43,752 nucleotides of DNA from Pedobacter sp. (GTDB lineage Bacteria > Bacteroidota > Bacteroidia > Sphingobacteriales > Sphingobacteriaceae). Below, piece by piece: positions 27,016 through 36,465 of the stretch. The DNA is taken from contig JACMND010000130.1 in assembly GCA_014378705.1 (NCBI GenBank), positions 1-43,752 on the forward strand, in the 5' to 3' direction. Both the position numbers and the translations under genes were made by a program. Numbering within the stretch: the first letter of the stretch is position 1; every line of letters begins with the position of its first letter. The notes under the pieces were generated by a model. It saw only the letters and a program-made list of their open reading frames with translations. It ran no database searches and was not told the DNA's origin.

Positions 27016-28273
27016 TATTCGATGATTCACTTTCAATGCTGTTCTTAGCTTCAATCCAACGCGACATATATTTTGTACCAGCCATTGTGTGATGCATTAA
27101 CATAGCCCCTGTAAAATTTTTTAATCTGCGCTCTTTCAAGTTTAATCTTACCTCATCCAACTTATTGATCAGGTTTAGTAAGATATCTTCCTTGTTAAAA
27201 CATTCATTAACAATTTTTACCCCGTTATTTTGGGCATTGTTCCAAATAAGTTCATTGGTGTAAAGTTTTACCGCTTTTGCAGCAAACTTGATTGGCTCAT
27301 CTTCAATAAAACCGTTCCAGGGTAATTTATGATGCATTCCCTCAGCACCTATGTGCGATGTTACACTTGGTGTGCCACAACGCATGGCTTCAAATAATTT
27401 ACCTTTTAAGCCCGCACCAAAACGTAATGGAGCCAAACAAACCCGCGAATTTTGCATCACCGCATACGCATCAGCAATTCTGCCTTTTATATAAAAACCT
27501 TCTTCTGGATTATTCAACAAAAGAACTTTCGCTGGTGGGTAAGCGCCAAATACGTGTAATTCTGCCTCAGGAAGTTGCTCTCTGATTAACGGCCAGATTA
27601 CACGCTGCAAATACAATACTGAATCAAGATTAGGTTCATGCAAAAAATTACCGATGGTCATAAAATGCTGACGTTTTAAGAACGAAGGCCAGCTTATCCT
27701 TTCTGTGTCTATAATTTTATCACTGATAAAAGGAAAGTAATGGAGTAGATTTTTAGAAACTTTAAATAAATTTTGCAAAATCCTCATTTCGTACCGGGAG
27801 ATAACCAGGCTTAAATCACATCTTAAAATGCTTGCAATTTCCCTTTTAGCATCGTTAGAATTCAAAAGATCTTCGGTTTTAAACTGGAATAATTCTTTAA
27901 CTGCCTTGTGTCTTCCACGTCTCAGACAATGAAGGTCTTCGGTATTCAAAATTCTTAAAGCGTTAGGGCAAACTTCTGATACCCGCCAACCAAACTGCTC
28001 TTCAATTATAAAACGATCGAAAATTACGATTGATGGTTTTATATTTTTAACGATTTCATTAAATCCGGAGTCGTTTATTTTAATTCTTATCTTATTTACT
28101 TCAATAGCATTTAAATCCGTGGCGTATAGGCTATCAGCAGCGGGGCTTGCAAAACTTACCTGCCAGCCTTTACTTCCAAACAAATTAATCAACTCCATCA
28201 TCCTGATTCCTGCCGCTGATGATTTAGGTTCGGGCCACACCGAACCTATAATTAATACCTGATTTTGGTGCAT
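26990..28273 (-). CDS. Glycosyltransferase, GT4/GT1-like (GT-B fold)
   Basis: A 427-residue GT-B fold protein. The N-terminal Rossmann half begins VLIIGSVWPEPKSSAAGIRMMELI. The C-terminal half contains FMTIGNFLHEPNLDSVLYL (about 222-240), ELHVFGAYPPAK, and the sugar-nucleotide motif APLRFGAGLKGKLFEAMRCGTPSVTS, where the acidic residue of FEAM corresponds to the family's E-x7-E region. It likely transfers a sugar in surface-glycan synthesis; donor and acceptor are unknown. Its 3' end overlaps the convergent xerD by 26 bases. The last residues (SSNINFLDDTE) therefore share DNA with the XerD C-terminus. Confidence 0.85.
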   Translation of the reverse strand: MHQNQVLIIGSVWPEPKSSAAGIRMMELINLFGSKGWQVSFASPAADSLYATDLNAIEVNKIRIKINDSGFNEIVKNIKPSIVIFDRFIIEEQFGWRVSEVCPNALRILNTEDLHCLRRGRHKAVKELFQFKTEDLLNSNDAKREIASILRCDLSLVISRYEMRILQNLFKVSKNLLHYFPFISDKIIDTERISWPSFLKRQHFMTIGNFLHEPNLDSVLYLQRVIWPLIREQLPEAELHVFGAYPPAKVLLLNNPEEGFYIKGRIADAYAVMQNSRVCLAPLRFGAGLKGKLFEAMRCGTPSVTSHIGAEGMHHKLPWNGFIEDEPIKFAAKAVKLYTNELIWNNAQNNGVKIVNECFNKEDILLNLINKLDEVRLNLKERRLKNFTGAMLMHHTMAGTKYMSRWIEAKNSIESESSNINFLDDTE

Positions 28274-28344
28274 TTACTAAAAAAAATTAAGCTTCATTAG
28301 CGGTAACAATTACAATATGACACACCACAAATTCTTTCATTATG

Positions 28345-28372
28345 TTGTAAAAAGTTTGTAAACTTAGATTTT
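28345..28372 (+). promoter_or_regulatory. Possible promoter of mscL
   Basis: TTG at 28345-28347 and TAGATTTT at 28365-28372 (TAnnTTTG-like, last base differing) are separated by 17 bases, 35 bases before the start codon. Only the pattern supports it. Confidence 0.3.
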
Positions 28373-28407
28373 CTTAAACTAATTGGAATTATTAAAACGC
28401 AAATTTT

Positions 28408-28824
28408 ATGGGCATCATTAAAGAATTTAAAGAGTTTGTATCAAAAGGCAACGTCATTGATTTAGCAGTAGGTGTAATTATAGGCGCTGCTTTCAGCAAG
28501 ATAGTTACTTCGCTGGTTAACGATATTATTATGCCACCCTTAGGCTACATTTTGGGAGGAATCGATTTTGCCGAAAAGAAATGGATATTAATTCCTGAGG
28601 AAACGGCAGTGAAGATTACTGAAGTAGCTATTCGATATGGTAATTTTATTAATGTAATTATTCAATTCCTCATTATCGCGTTTTGTATATTTTTAGTTAT
28701 TAAAGGCATAAACAGCTTAAAACGTAAAGAAGCAGTCGCACCGGAGGCTCCTCATGTTCCCACAGTTGAAGAATCCCTGCTTGCCGAAATCCGTGATCTG
28801 CTTCGTTCACAAAGAAAAATGTAG
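28408..28824 (+). CDS. mscL: Large-conductance mechanosensitive channel MscL
   Basis: A pentameric inner-membrane channel that opens under hypo-osmotic membrane tension. The 138-residue protein starts with the amphipathic [15 protein letters not shown] and the TM1 gate [36 protein letters not shown], which is strongly diagnostic. TM2 is at about 83-104 ([19 protein letters not shown]), followed by a cytoplasmic helix ([15 protein letters not shown]). It is monocistronic, between the glycosyltransferase and the carbamoyltransferase. Confidence 0.97.
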   Translation: MGIIKEFKEFVSKGNVIDLAVGVIIGAAFSKIVTSLVNDIIMPPLGYILGGIDFAEKKWILIPEETAVKITEVAIRYGNFINVIIQFLIIAFCIFLVIKGINSLKRKEAVAPEAPHVPTVEESLLAEIRDLLRSQRKM

Positions 28825-28941
28825 CTTTATTTTTAGCATTAGCATTGAATTAAACTTCTTAAATCATTCGAAACAAAATTTTTAATAATTAGGAACTTTT
28901 TCTGATAAATTAAGTTATCAGAAATATCCACCTGGTTATTT

Positions 28942-30657
28942 ATGTATATTTTAGGTATAAACGCTGTTTTTCATGATTCGGCTTCCTGTTTACTGTTTAA
29001 TGGCCAATTAATCGCTTCCGCGGAAGAAGAGCGTTTTACTCATTATAAACACGGAAAAAGACCTGTTCCTTTCTCTACTTATGAGTTGCCGTATCATTCC
29101 ATTGATTATTGTTTAAAGGTTGCCGGAATAAACCTCAATGAAATTGATCAGGTAGCCTACTCATTTGATCCATACATCTTATTAGACAAAAAATTAAAAG
29201 GCGCTGATCAGATAGAAATCCCCCTGCATTCTTTAGAAACAAATCGTAACTGGTTATCACCCTGGGGTCCCCTGTCCTTATCATCCATCGTTAATTCTCC
29301 CGGATTACTTATTGACGGATATCCGCATCATTTGCAAAAAAGGTTTAAAGGCTGCTCCCACAATAATTTTAAATGGCATTTTGTAGAACATCATATTAGC
29401 CATGCAGCCAGCGCGTTTCAATGCTCACCTTTTAAAAACGCAGCGGTATTAACGCTGGATGGCCGTGGCGAAATAGCTACAACTACCTGCAATATTGGTT
29501 CTCAAAATTCTCTTAATCGCATAAGCCAGGAAAATATGCCGCACTCTTTGGGATTATTGTATGAAAGAATTACCACTCACCTGGGGTTTTTACATTCATC
29601 TGATGAGTATAAAGTCATGGTTTTAGCTTCCTACGGAAAACCTGAATTTATTAGAGAGTTTCAGTCTATGATTGCCTTGGGAAATGATGGAACTTATGAA
29701 ATCAATGACGAGCGGCTGATTGAAAGATTCGGTCCTCAACGCTTCAGCGAAGATGCGTTTACCCAACATCATTTTAATGTGGCGCACTCTTTACAGGTAG
29801 TTTTGGGAGATGTTGTGTTGCAGCTTTGCAATTACCTTCATCGGATAAGCGGCGAAGCAAATCTTTGCATGGCTGGCGGAGTAGCGTTAAACTGTGTTTT
29901 AAATGCCCGTATAAGAGACAAAGGCCCATTTAAAAATATCTGGATTCAGCATGCTTCCGGTGATTCCGGTACTGCACTTGGAGCAGCTTTAACAATTGAT
30001 GCGCAGGAAAGGACGACCAGTGATGGAAAAAAAACCAAGATGGATCATGTCTATCTCGGTCCGGAATATTCAGATAAAGAAATAGAGAAATTTTTAAAAT
30101 GGGTTAAAGTTCCATACCGTAAACTTCAAAACGTAGCTGAAGAAACTGCTGAAATTTTGGCGGATGATAAAATTATTGGTTGGTTTCAAGGCCGGATGGA
30201 ATTTGGACCCCGGGCTTTGGGAAGCCGATCTATCTTAGCATCACCCATTCATCCGGCTATGCAAGCCAGGCTCAACGAAGTTGAAGACCGCGAGGATTTC
30301 AGGCCTGCAGCACCAGTTGTATTAGAAGAAGATTCGCCTGAATGGTTTGAAAACGCGGCGTATTCTCCTTTTATGCTTTTTGTATACCATGTTAAACCTG
30401 ACAAGGCGGATAAGATTCCGGCGGTAAGGCATGTAGACGGTACGGCAAGAATTCAGACGATTAATCGTCAACACCACCCAACTTATTATGATCTTATCAA
30501 AGCATTTATAAATATTACCGGGGTTCCGGTGCTGGTAAACACTTCATTTAACACGCTCGGTAAACCAATTGTGTGCCAGCCGCGGGATGCTGTAGAATGT
30601 TTCTGGACCTCTCCCTTTGATGCGCTGGTGATCGGTTCGTTTTTAATTGAAAAGTAA
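28942..30657 (+). CDS. Carbamoyltransferase, NodU/CmcH family
   Basis: A 571-residue two-domain O-carbamoyltransferase. The N-terminal Kae1/ASKHA-like domain (1 to about 350) has INAVFHDSASCLL (6-18), EEERFTHYKHG (28-38), HHISHAASAF with metal-type H150, H151 and H154, LTLDGRGE, and MAGGVALNCVLN. The C-terminal domain (about 395-570) has GWFQGRMEFGPRALGSRSILA and VLVNTSFNTLGKPI. Family members transfer carbamoyl from carbamoyl phosphate, via carbamoyl-AMP, to a hydroxyl of a sugar (Nod factors) or an antibiotic. With GT2, two GT9 and a GmhB-like gene alongside, the likely target is a hydroxyl on a surface or LPS-type glycan. The stop is followed directly by the ATG of the GT2 gene. Confidence 0.93.
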   Translation: MYILGINAVFHDSASCLLFNGQLIASAEEERFTHYKHGKRPVPFSTYELPYHSIDYCLKVAGINLNEIDQVAYSFDPYILLDKKLKGADQIEIPLHSLETNRNWLSPWGPLSLSSIVNSPGLLIDGYPHHLQKRFKGCSHNNFKWHFVEHHISHAASAFQCSPFKNAAVLTLDGRGEIATTTCNIGSQNSLNRISQENMPHSLGLLYERITTHLGFLHSSDEYKVMVLASYGKPEFIREFQSMIALGNDGTYEINDERLIERFGPQRFSEDAFTQHHFNVAHSLQVVLGDVVLQLCNYLHRISGEANLCMAGGVALNCVLNARIRDKGPFKNIWIQHASGDSGTALGAALTIDAQERTTSDGKKTKMDHVYLGPEYSDKEIEKFLKWVKVPYRKLQNVAEETAEILADDKIIGWFQGRMEFGPRALGSRSILASPIHPAMQARLNEVEDREDFRPAAPVVLEEDSPEWFENAAYSPFMLFVYHVKPDKADKIPAVRHVDGTARIQTINRQHHPTYYDLIKAFINITGVPVLVNTSFNTLGKPIVCQPRDAVECFWTSPFDALVIGSFLIEK

Positions 30658-31650
30658 ATGGAAAAAATAATTACATCCCAAAGTAATTTACAAGTTTGTA
30701 TATCTGTAGTTATCCCAACCTACAAGAGAGCTGATCTGCTATTTAAATGCCTAAAGGCTTTGAGCCTTCAAACTTTTAATACAGATCATTTCGAAGTGAT
30801 TGTTGTGCATGATGGACCTGATAGCGATAAAAGCATCAAAAAATTAAGATCTGCCTTTCCTTTTATCCGGTATTACTGCCTTCCGGAAAACAGAGGACCA
30901 GCAGCTGCGAGAAATTACGGATGGTTAAACGCTAAAGGAACGTTGATAGCTTTTACGGATGATGATTGTGTGCCTGATAAAAATTGGTTGAAATGTATTT
31001 GGCATAATTATAATGATGAACCGGAAATTGCATTTACGGGAAAGGTAAAGGTACCCTTACCTCTATATCCGACTGATTTTGAACTTAACATCTCCAAATT
31101 GGAAACTGCGGATTTTATAACCGCAAATTGTGCCCTGACAAAAAACGCCTTGCTTAAAGTAGGTGGATTTGATGAAAGGTTTCGGATGGCATGGCGTGAG
31201 GATAGTGACCTTGAATTTAAACTTTTAAGTGAAAACGTATCAATCAAAAAATTAAGTTTGGCCCTGGTTGTTCATCCGGTTAGAAAAGCCAAATGGGGAG
31301 TTAGTATTAAAGAACAAAAAAAGGGAATGTTTAATGCCTTGCTTTTTAAAAAATTTCCTTTTTTATATCGTCAGAAAATAGCTGATGGTCCACCCTTTGT
31401 TTACTATATGATGATCCTATTTTTTACGGGTATTTTTTTATTCATAATTCTCAATCACCTCGTTCTTTCCTCTATTTGCGCATTTTCATACCTTTTAATG
31501 GCCATGTACCTTACAATTAAAAGGTTAAGGAAAACGTCCCGCTCAATGAATCATGTTTTAGAAATGCTCATTACTTCTATTGTAATTCCGTTTGCTTCAG
31601 TTTTTTGGCAATGGTACGGTGCCATCAAGTACAGAGCCGTGTTTATATGA
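30658..31650 (+). CDS. GT2 family glycosyltransferase with C-terminal membrane helices
   Basis: 330 residues. The GT-A domain begins [20 protein letters not shown], then [28 protein letters not shown], and the metal-binding [12 protein letters not shown], with acceptor-side [13 protein letters not shown]. Two hydrophobic helices follow from about 243 ([24 protein letters not shown]...). It begins immediately after the carbamoyltransferase stop and its own stop overlaps the next gene's ATG (ATGA, 31647-31650). The three genes were therefore a coupled unit before the GT9 gene broke. It is intact here; its donor sugar is unknown. Confidence 0.9.
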   Translation: MEKIITSQSNLQVCISVVIPTYKRADLLFKCLKALSLQTFNTDHFEVIVVHDGPDSDKSIKKLRSAFPFIRYYCLPENRGPAAARNYGWLNAKGTLIAFTDDDCVPDKNWLKCIWHNYNDEPEIAFTGKVKVPLPLYPTDFELNISKLETADFITANCALTKNALLKVGGFDERFRMAWREDSDLEFKLLSENVSIKKLSLALVVHPVRKAKWGVSIKEQKKGMFNALLFKKFPFLYRQKIADGPPFVYYMMILFFTGIFLFIILNHLVLSSICAFSYLLMAMYLTIKRLRKTSRSMNHVLEMLITSIVIPFASVFWQWYGAIKYRAVFI

Positions 31651-32676
31651 AATTACCTGTTAAATCAATAAAAAAAATTGCAATCTTTCGTGCCCTGCAG
31701 TTAGGCGATATGCTTAGCTCCATTCCTGCTGTCCGCAGTCTTAAAAATGCTTATCCTGAATCAGAAATATCTTTAATTGGATTGCCCTGAGCCCTTTTAT
31801 TTGTTGAACGATTTAATTCTTATTTTTTTGGTTTTATCTCCTTTCCGGGATATCCGGGTTTGCCAGAACAAAAACACAATCCCGTTGAGGAAGTTGATTT
31901 TATAAAGAAAATTCAGGAAAGTAAATTTGATCTTATTTTACAAATGCAGGGAAACGGATCCTACGTTAACCCACTTAATGAACTTTTTAACCCTAAGTTT
32001 TTAGCGGGTTATTACAACAAAAAAGAGTATTGCCCCAACGAAGAACTGTTTATGGAATACCCGGATTTTGGGCACGAAGTAGAAAGGCATTTATCGCTTA
32101 TAAGTTTTTTGGGTATCCCAACAAAAGATCAGGAACTTGAATTTCCGTTATCTGAAAAAGATTATAATGATTGCCAAATTCTTGACCTGGGATTACCCGA
32201 TAAGAATTTTGTCTGTATTCACCTCCAGATCCCGCGGAACCTGGCGACAGTGGCCTCCTCAACACTTTGCTTTGCTGGCTGACATTTGTTATCAGCATGG
32301 CTATAAAATATTTTTAACAGGTACAGAAGAAGAAAAACCACTAACAGAAACTGTGGGAAACTTAACGAAATCTCCGCATATCAACCTTGCCGGGAAAACC
32401 AATCTTGGTGCTTTAGGTGTGTTAATCAGCAATGCAAGCCTCCAGATTTCTAACTGTACAGGCGTTTCTCATATGGCCGCGGCGTTAAAAACACCAAGTA
32501 TTGTGATCAGTATGGATGGTGAACCCGAAAGATGGGCTCCATTAGATACCTCAATTCATAAAACAACAAACTGATTAAAAAACACTGACCTGCAACAAGT
32601 TATAAATAATATCCAAATGCTTTTAGAACGTATAAAAACTAATCTGAAGCCGGTAGCCATGAAAATTTTCCAATAG
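31647..32676 (+). pseudogene. Disrupted GT9 (heptosyltransferase-like) gene
   Basis: Reads as one GT9 protein broken three ways. From ATG 31647 the frame runs [20 protein letters not shown], then meets TGA at 31788-31790 where the family has a Trp (GLP-W-A-L-L-F-V-E-R-F continues in the same frame). It reads on to CIH near 32222; there an extra base (around 32223-32226) shifts the frame. Removing it restores HPRSRGTWRQWPP, the donor-site motif (usually HPGSR). The shifted frame continues ALLADICYQHGYKIFLTG and CTGVSHMAAALKTP to TGA at 32572-32574. In-frame sequence beyond that TGA (LKNTDLQQVINNIQMLLE) looks like the natural C-terminus, ending at TAG 32674-32676, so this TGA may be a second Trp-to-stop change. 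No full-length product is expected. Confidence 0.85.
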
Positions 32677-33805
32677 TTTTTAATTCTGCAGGAAAGGATA
32701 CTATAAGTTCTGGGGTATATTCAACACTTGATTTCATTAATATCCTTTTGGCCGATTCCAGAATGTTAATTGGAGAAGGCGAGCTTAGTTCATGATGAAA
32801 CAAGTGTTCATTAACATATTTAACTACTTCGTTTTTACTTTGGAGACTTTTAGGAATATTAAATGGTAGTATCTCTCCCTTTGCTTTCCAGGGAGTGTGC
32901 TGCGGATTGGTCAACGCATATAAAACCAGGATAGGCGTTTCTGTAGCAGCGGCTATGTGAATGGTACTGGTATTAACCGAAATTACCAAACTGACATGCT
33001 TTATTAACGTTATAAATTCTTCAAGGTTTAGCATGCCGGCTAAAGAAAACGAATTTTCTCCGATGGCAAGGCTCAACTTATCTGTAAGGTTTTTTTCAGA
33101 AGAGCTCCCTGTTAGCAAAAGCTGACATTTAAAATTTTGTTTCAGTAGATTTCCAGTTTCAACCCACCTTTCAAATGAGTACTCCCGCTTTATTTCACTA
33201 ACACCGGCATGTAAAATAATGAGCGGCTTTGTAGGATCAACGCCTATTTGAGTAAAAATTGTTAAAATATCCTTCCAACGTAAATCATTAGTTTGAAGGG
33301 AAAGATGTTCATTTGAAGTTAAACAATTAATTTGGGCAACCAGGTCTAAATCACGTCTAACCTGATGTCTAACAAATGTGTACGGTTCCTTTTCTGCAAC
33401 CCAGGTTGTTAAAAGCAGGTACGGGTTTTCACGGCAATAAGCCAGGCGATGCGGAATTTCGGCAAGATAGGCCAGCATTACAGAAGGAAGTGGATTTTGA
33501 CTATAAACGGTAAAAATAACAGCGCCGTCAAAATCCCGTTTTTTAAGATCTGCAATTAATTTAAAATAATCAATGGTGCTTAAATTAACATTTGTTTTAA
33601 CCCATGGAAGATCACATATAATCACATCATCTATTTCAGCAATTAAATTTGCAATAGAGGCACCCATGGATGATGTTAAAACAGAAATTTTGCACCCGAG
33701 TGTTTCTTTAACCGCTCTGATTGCTGGAGTGGACATGAGCAAATCACCCATGTTGTCAGCCCGTATGATCAGAACATTTTTACATCCCGTCCAGTCCTCG
33801 TTCAT
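32639..33805 (-). CDS. GT9 family glycosyltransferase (heptosyltransferase-like)
   Basis: A 388-residue, intact GT-B enzyme of the ADP-heptose:LPS heptosyltransferase superfamily. The N-terminus is NVLIIRADNMGDLLMSTPAIRAVKE. The donor half has LIILHAGVSEIKREYSFERW, QLLLTGSSSEK, LAGMLNLEEFITLI, and VISVNTSTIHIAAATETPILVLYAL with the T-S-T-I-H-I-A-A motif. The usual HPG/R residues read HAGVSEIKRE. It starts 9 bases after the GmhB-like gene's stop on the same strand and overlaps the proposed end of the converging GT9 pseudogene. It likely adds a heptose-like or other sugar to LPS core or another surface glycan. Confidence 0.9.
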   Translation of the reverse strand: MNEDWTGCKNVLIIRADNMGDLLMSTPAIRAVKETLGCKISVLTSSMGASIANLIAEIDDVIICDLPWVKTNVNLSTIDYFKLIADLKKRDFDGAVIFTVYSQNPLPSVMLAYLAEIPHRLAYCRENPYLLLTTWVAEKEPYTFVRHQVRRDLDLVAQINCLTSNEHLSLQTNDLRWKDILTIFTQIGVDPTKPLIILHAGVSEIKREYSFERWVETGNLLKQNFKCQLLLTGSSSEKNLTDKLSLAIGENSFSLAGMLNLEEFITLIKHVSLVISVNTSTIHIAAATETPILVLYALTNPQHTPWKAKGEILPFNIPKSLQSKNEVVKYVNEHLFHHELSSPSPINILESAKRILMKSSVEYTPELIVSFPAELKTIGKFSWLPASD

Positions 33806-33814
33806 ACCTATAAT

Positions 33815-34359
33815 TTAAATCTGTTCCGCTGCTTCATTGATATTTCTGGCTTTAAAATCGGGTTTCCGGAAAACACCAGGTAACCATTCTGTCTCACCTC
33901 CGTTATCAATTAAAATCGTTTGGCAACCTGCCCTATTGCCTGCTTCAACATCGTTTATGGTGTCGCCAATTATCCAGGATTGGTTTAAGTCAATAAAATG
34001 ATCTGATGCGGCTTCAACTAGCATTCCCGGCAGTGGTTTTTGGCAGCTACACGGTCTGTTAGATCCTTCAACATTTCCATTTGTATCATGTATGCAATAA
34101 TAAAAGCCGCATAAAGGAATTCTTAAATTGTTTAATAATTCACTTATCCGCAACTTGACGATATTTAAATCTTTTACCGAAAAATAACCCTTAGAAATGC
34201 CCCCCTGGCTGGTAATTTTGACAAACATGTAACCCGCATTATGTAAACTTATAAGCCCCTTTATACTTTCCTTTTTAGCGTAATTAAATCAGGATTTATA
34301 TTGAAAAGTACATCTGGAACTAGCGTTCCATCCTTGTCAATAAAAATCGCTTTGTTCAT
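33815..34359 (-). pseudogene. Frameshifted GmhB-like HAD phosphatase
   Basis: From ATG 34359 the frame gives MNKAIFIDKDGTLVPD (HAD motif I), continues through NPDLITLKRK, and stops. In the next frame the protein resumes as KESIKGLISLHNAGYMFVKI and runs to 33815. One A missing from the A-run at 34272-34276 (T-run on the plus strand) explains the shift. The downstream part has TSQGGISKGYF (motif II), the zinc loop C-I-H...C-S-C-Q-KP, and IIGDTINDVEAG (motif IV). Repaired, it would be about 182 residues, the normal size of D-glycero-D-manno-heptose-1,7-bisphosphate 7-phosphatase. An upstream in-frame ATG at 34440 is less likely. Only 33815-34228 is open on its own, lacking the catalytic Asp pair. 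Confidence 0.82.
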
Positions 34360-34750
34360 GTGCCAGGTAAAAATTTTAAGCTTCCGGGCAAATAAAGAAT
34401 TTTCCGGAAGGTTAGTATCCGGTGGCGGGAAAAAGTCCATTTAAATTTCACAGTTAGGTATTGGAATAACAATGAAGGAAGGAAAAGAGTTTAAGAAAAA
34501 ATTCTTTTTTTTATACTATACAAACGTTCGACAAAACAATATTTTTTGATTTTAACTAACCGAACTACAAACTTTCTTTCAATAGAAAAACTATGGATTT
34601 ATAAAAATCAGTTTATTGCCGATAAATGAATATTCCGTATTTTAAAAGTTTTGGAAAGTTTGCGATTGATTCAGGCGTTATTTACCATTAATTTAGTTTT
34701 TTAGTATCATTGTGTTTTTGCTTCTAATTATCCTTTCATAACCTCAACCT
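34360..34750. other. 391-bp spacer upstream of the permease
   Basis: Very AT-rich with no gene. The first 80 bases continue in frame with the GmhB-like gene but lack family similarity. A weak AAGAA-AAAA-TTCTT hairpin followed by T at 34493-34512 is not convincing as a terminator, because no plus-strand gene ends before it. The right part should contain the permease promoter, which I could not place. Confidence 0.5.
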
Positions 34751-36463
34751 ATGCTTAAACAGTTATTCCGCAAAAAGTCTATCGCTTTAATAATGAGAGA
34801 TAAAGCCGCGGGGTATTCAGATGCTGAAAACGTAACCGGATTACACCGCGTTTTAAAAGTTAAGGATCTTACCCTGATGGGGATAGCGGCAGTTGTTGGG
34901 GCCGGTATTTTTTCAACGATTGGAAATGCCTCTTTTCAGGGAGGTCCGGGAGTAAGTTTACTATTTGTAATTACGGCGGTTACCTGTGGTTTTTCGGCTC
35001 TTTGTTATGCTGAATTTGCCTCCAGGATACCCGTATCAGGAAGTGCTTATACCTATGCTTATGCTTCTTTCGGCGAACTTGTAGCGTGGATTATCGGTTG
35101 GGACCTTTTAATGGAATACGCTATTGGTAACATTGCTGTAGCTATCTCCTGGAGTGAATATTTTACTAATTTGCTTGAAGGTTTCAATATTCATGTACCG
35201 GCTTATTTAACCATGGATTATTTAAGTGCCTCCCGTGCGCATACCGAAATTGTGGCCGCAGGCCCTGATCTTACTCAAATAAGTGAAAAGGTAAAATTCG
35301 CTGCTCAGGCCTGGGCAACCGCACCCGGCTCCGGAAATTTAAAATTGATTGCAGACATACCGGCACTGGGAATTGTTTTTTTAATTACATGGCTTGTTTA
35401 TATTGGCATTAGAGAAACAAAGAAAGCAACCAATGCCATGGTGTTTCTTAAAATAGCGGTTGTTATCTTCATTGTCATAGTCGGATTTTTTTATGTCAAC
35501 CCGGCGAACTGGGATCCTTTTTTACCTAACGGCTTTGGCGGTATGATGAAAGGTGTATCGGGGGTGTTCTTCGCTTACATTGGTTTTGACGCAATTTCGA
35601 CTACGGCAGAAGAATGTGAAAACCCTCAGCGAGATTTACCAAAGGGAATGATTTACTCCCTTATTATCTGCACCATTCTTTATATCCTGATTGCTCTGGT
35701 TTTAACCGGGATGGTAAATTTTTCAGAGTTACAGGTTGAAGATCCGCTGGCTTTTGTTTTTAAACGTGTCGGCCTGGATAAGATCAGTTACATCATATCC
35801 ATTAGCGCCGTAATTGCTACCGCAAGTGTGCTGCTCATTTTTCAAATGGGGCAACCCAGAATCTGGATGAGTATGAGCCGTGATGGTTTGCTTCCAAGGC
35901 GCTTCTCTTCTATTCATCCAAAATATAAAACACCAGCCTTCGCTACTGTCGTTACGGGTTTTGTTGTTGCCATACCGGCACTTTTTATGAACCTTACAGA
36001 AGTAACGGATCTAACCAGTATTGGAACCCTTTTTGCCTTTGTGCTTGTTTGTGCAGGTGTTTTACTGTTGCCAAAAGAACAACTCGCCGACCGAAATCAA
36101 AAACGTTTCCGGATCCCTTACATTAATTCAAAATACATTGTACCTGCCCTGTTTATTATTGGCGTTATTTTACTTTGGGCACCAATTACCACGTTATTTG
36201 TGTATAACGGAGACTGGCATACCTATAAAAACAAAATACCTTATTTTCTCTTCATCATCGCCGCGGCAATTATGTCTTATCTTTCCTTTACTAAAAGCCT
36301 AACGCTGATACCGGTATTGGGATTGCTGAGCTGTTTATATTTGATGACTGAACTTGGATACACCAACTGGCTCCGTTTTTTAATATGGCTGGTTTTGGGA
36401 TTGATCATTTACTTCAGTTACGGTTATCATAAAAGCAGGTTGGGCAAAGAAATTGAACCGTAA
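34751..36463 (+). CDS. APC-superfamily amino acid permease (cationic amino acid transporter-like)
   Basis: A 570-residue inner-membrane transporter with about 12-14 helices. Helix 1 carries the unwound substrate motif VVGAGIFSTIGN (about 47-58). Then come GPGVSLLFVITAVTCGFSALCYAEFASRIPVSGSAYTYAYASFGELVAWIIGWDLLMEY, typical of CAT/YfnA transporters, and FFAYIGFDAISTTAEECENPQRDLPKG in helix 6-7. A loop insertion near 155-205 (YLSASRAHTEIVAAGPDL...) is longer than in YfnA. It likely imports amino acids with protons; the substrate is not determined. It converges with kup, the two stops separated by only 2 bases. Confidence 0.93.
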   Translation: MLKQLFRKKSIALIMRDKAAGYSDAENVTGLHRVLKVKDLTLMGIAAVVGAGIFSTIGNASFQGGPGVSLLFVITAVTCGFSALCYAEFASRIPVSGSAYTYAYASFGELVAWIIGWDLLMEYAIGNIAVAISWSEYFTNLLEGFNIHVPAYLTMDYLSASRAHTEIVAAGPDLTQISEKVKFAAQAWATAPGSGNLKLIADIPALGIVFLITWLVYIGIRETKKATNAMVFLKIAVVIFIVIVGFFYVNPANWDPFLPNGFGGMMKGVSGVFFAYIGFDAISTTAEECENPQRDLPKGMIYSLIICTILYILIALVLTGMVNFSELQVEDPLAFVFKRVGLDKISYIISISAVIATASVLLIFQMGQPRIWMSMSRDGLLPRRFSSIHPKYKTPAFATVVTGFVVAIPALFMNLTEVTDLTSIGTLFAFVLVCAGVLLLPKEQLADRNQKRFRIPYINSKYIVPALFIIGVILLWAPITTLFVYNGDWHTYKNKIPYFLFIIAAAIMSYLSFTKSLTLIPVLGLLSCLYLMTELGYTNWLRFLIWLVLGLIIYFSYGYHKSRLGKEIEP

Positions 36464-36465
36464 AT

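Noticed and set aside
31788-32574. TGA recoded as Trp (or selenocysteine) in the GT9 gene
   Set aside because: Other genes in the window use TGA as a normal stop (for example 23968-23970) and TGG for Trp, no selenocysteine-type hairpin is evident, and the gene also has a frameshift; decay or error is simpler.
34493-34512. AAGAA-AAAA-TTCTT plus T-run as a terminator
   Set aside because: Only five A/T pairs, and no plus-strand gene ends upstream of it.
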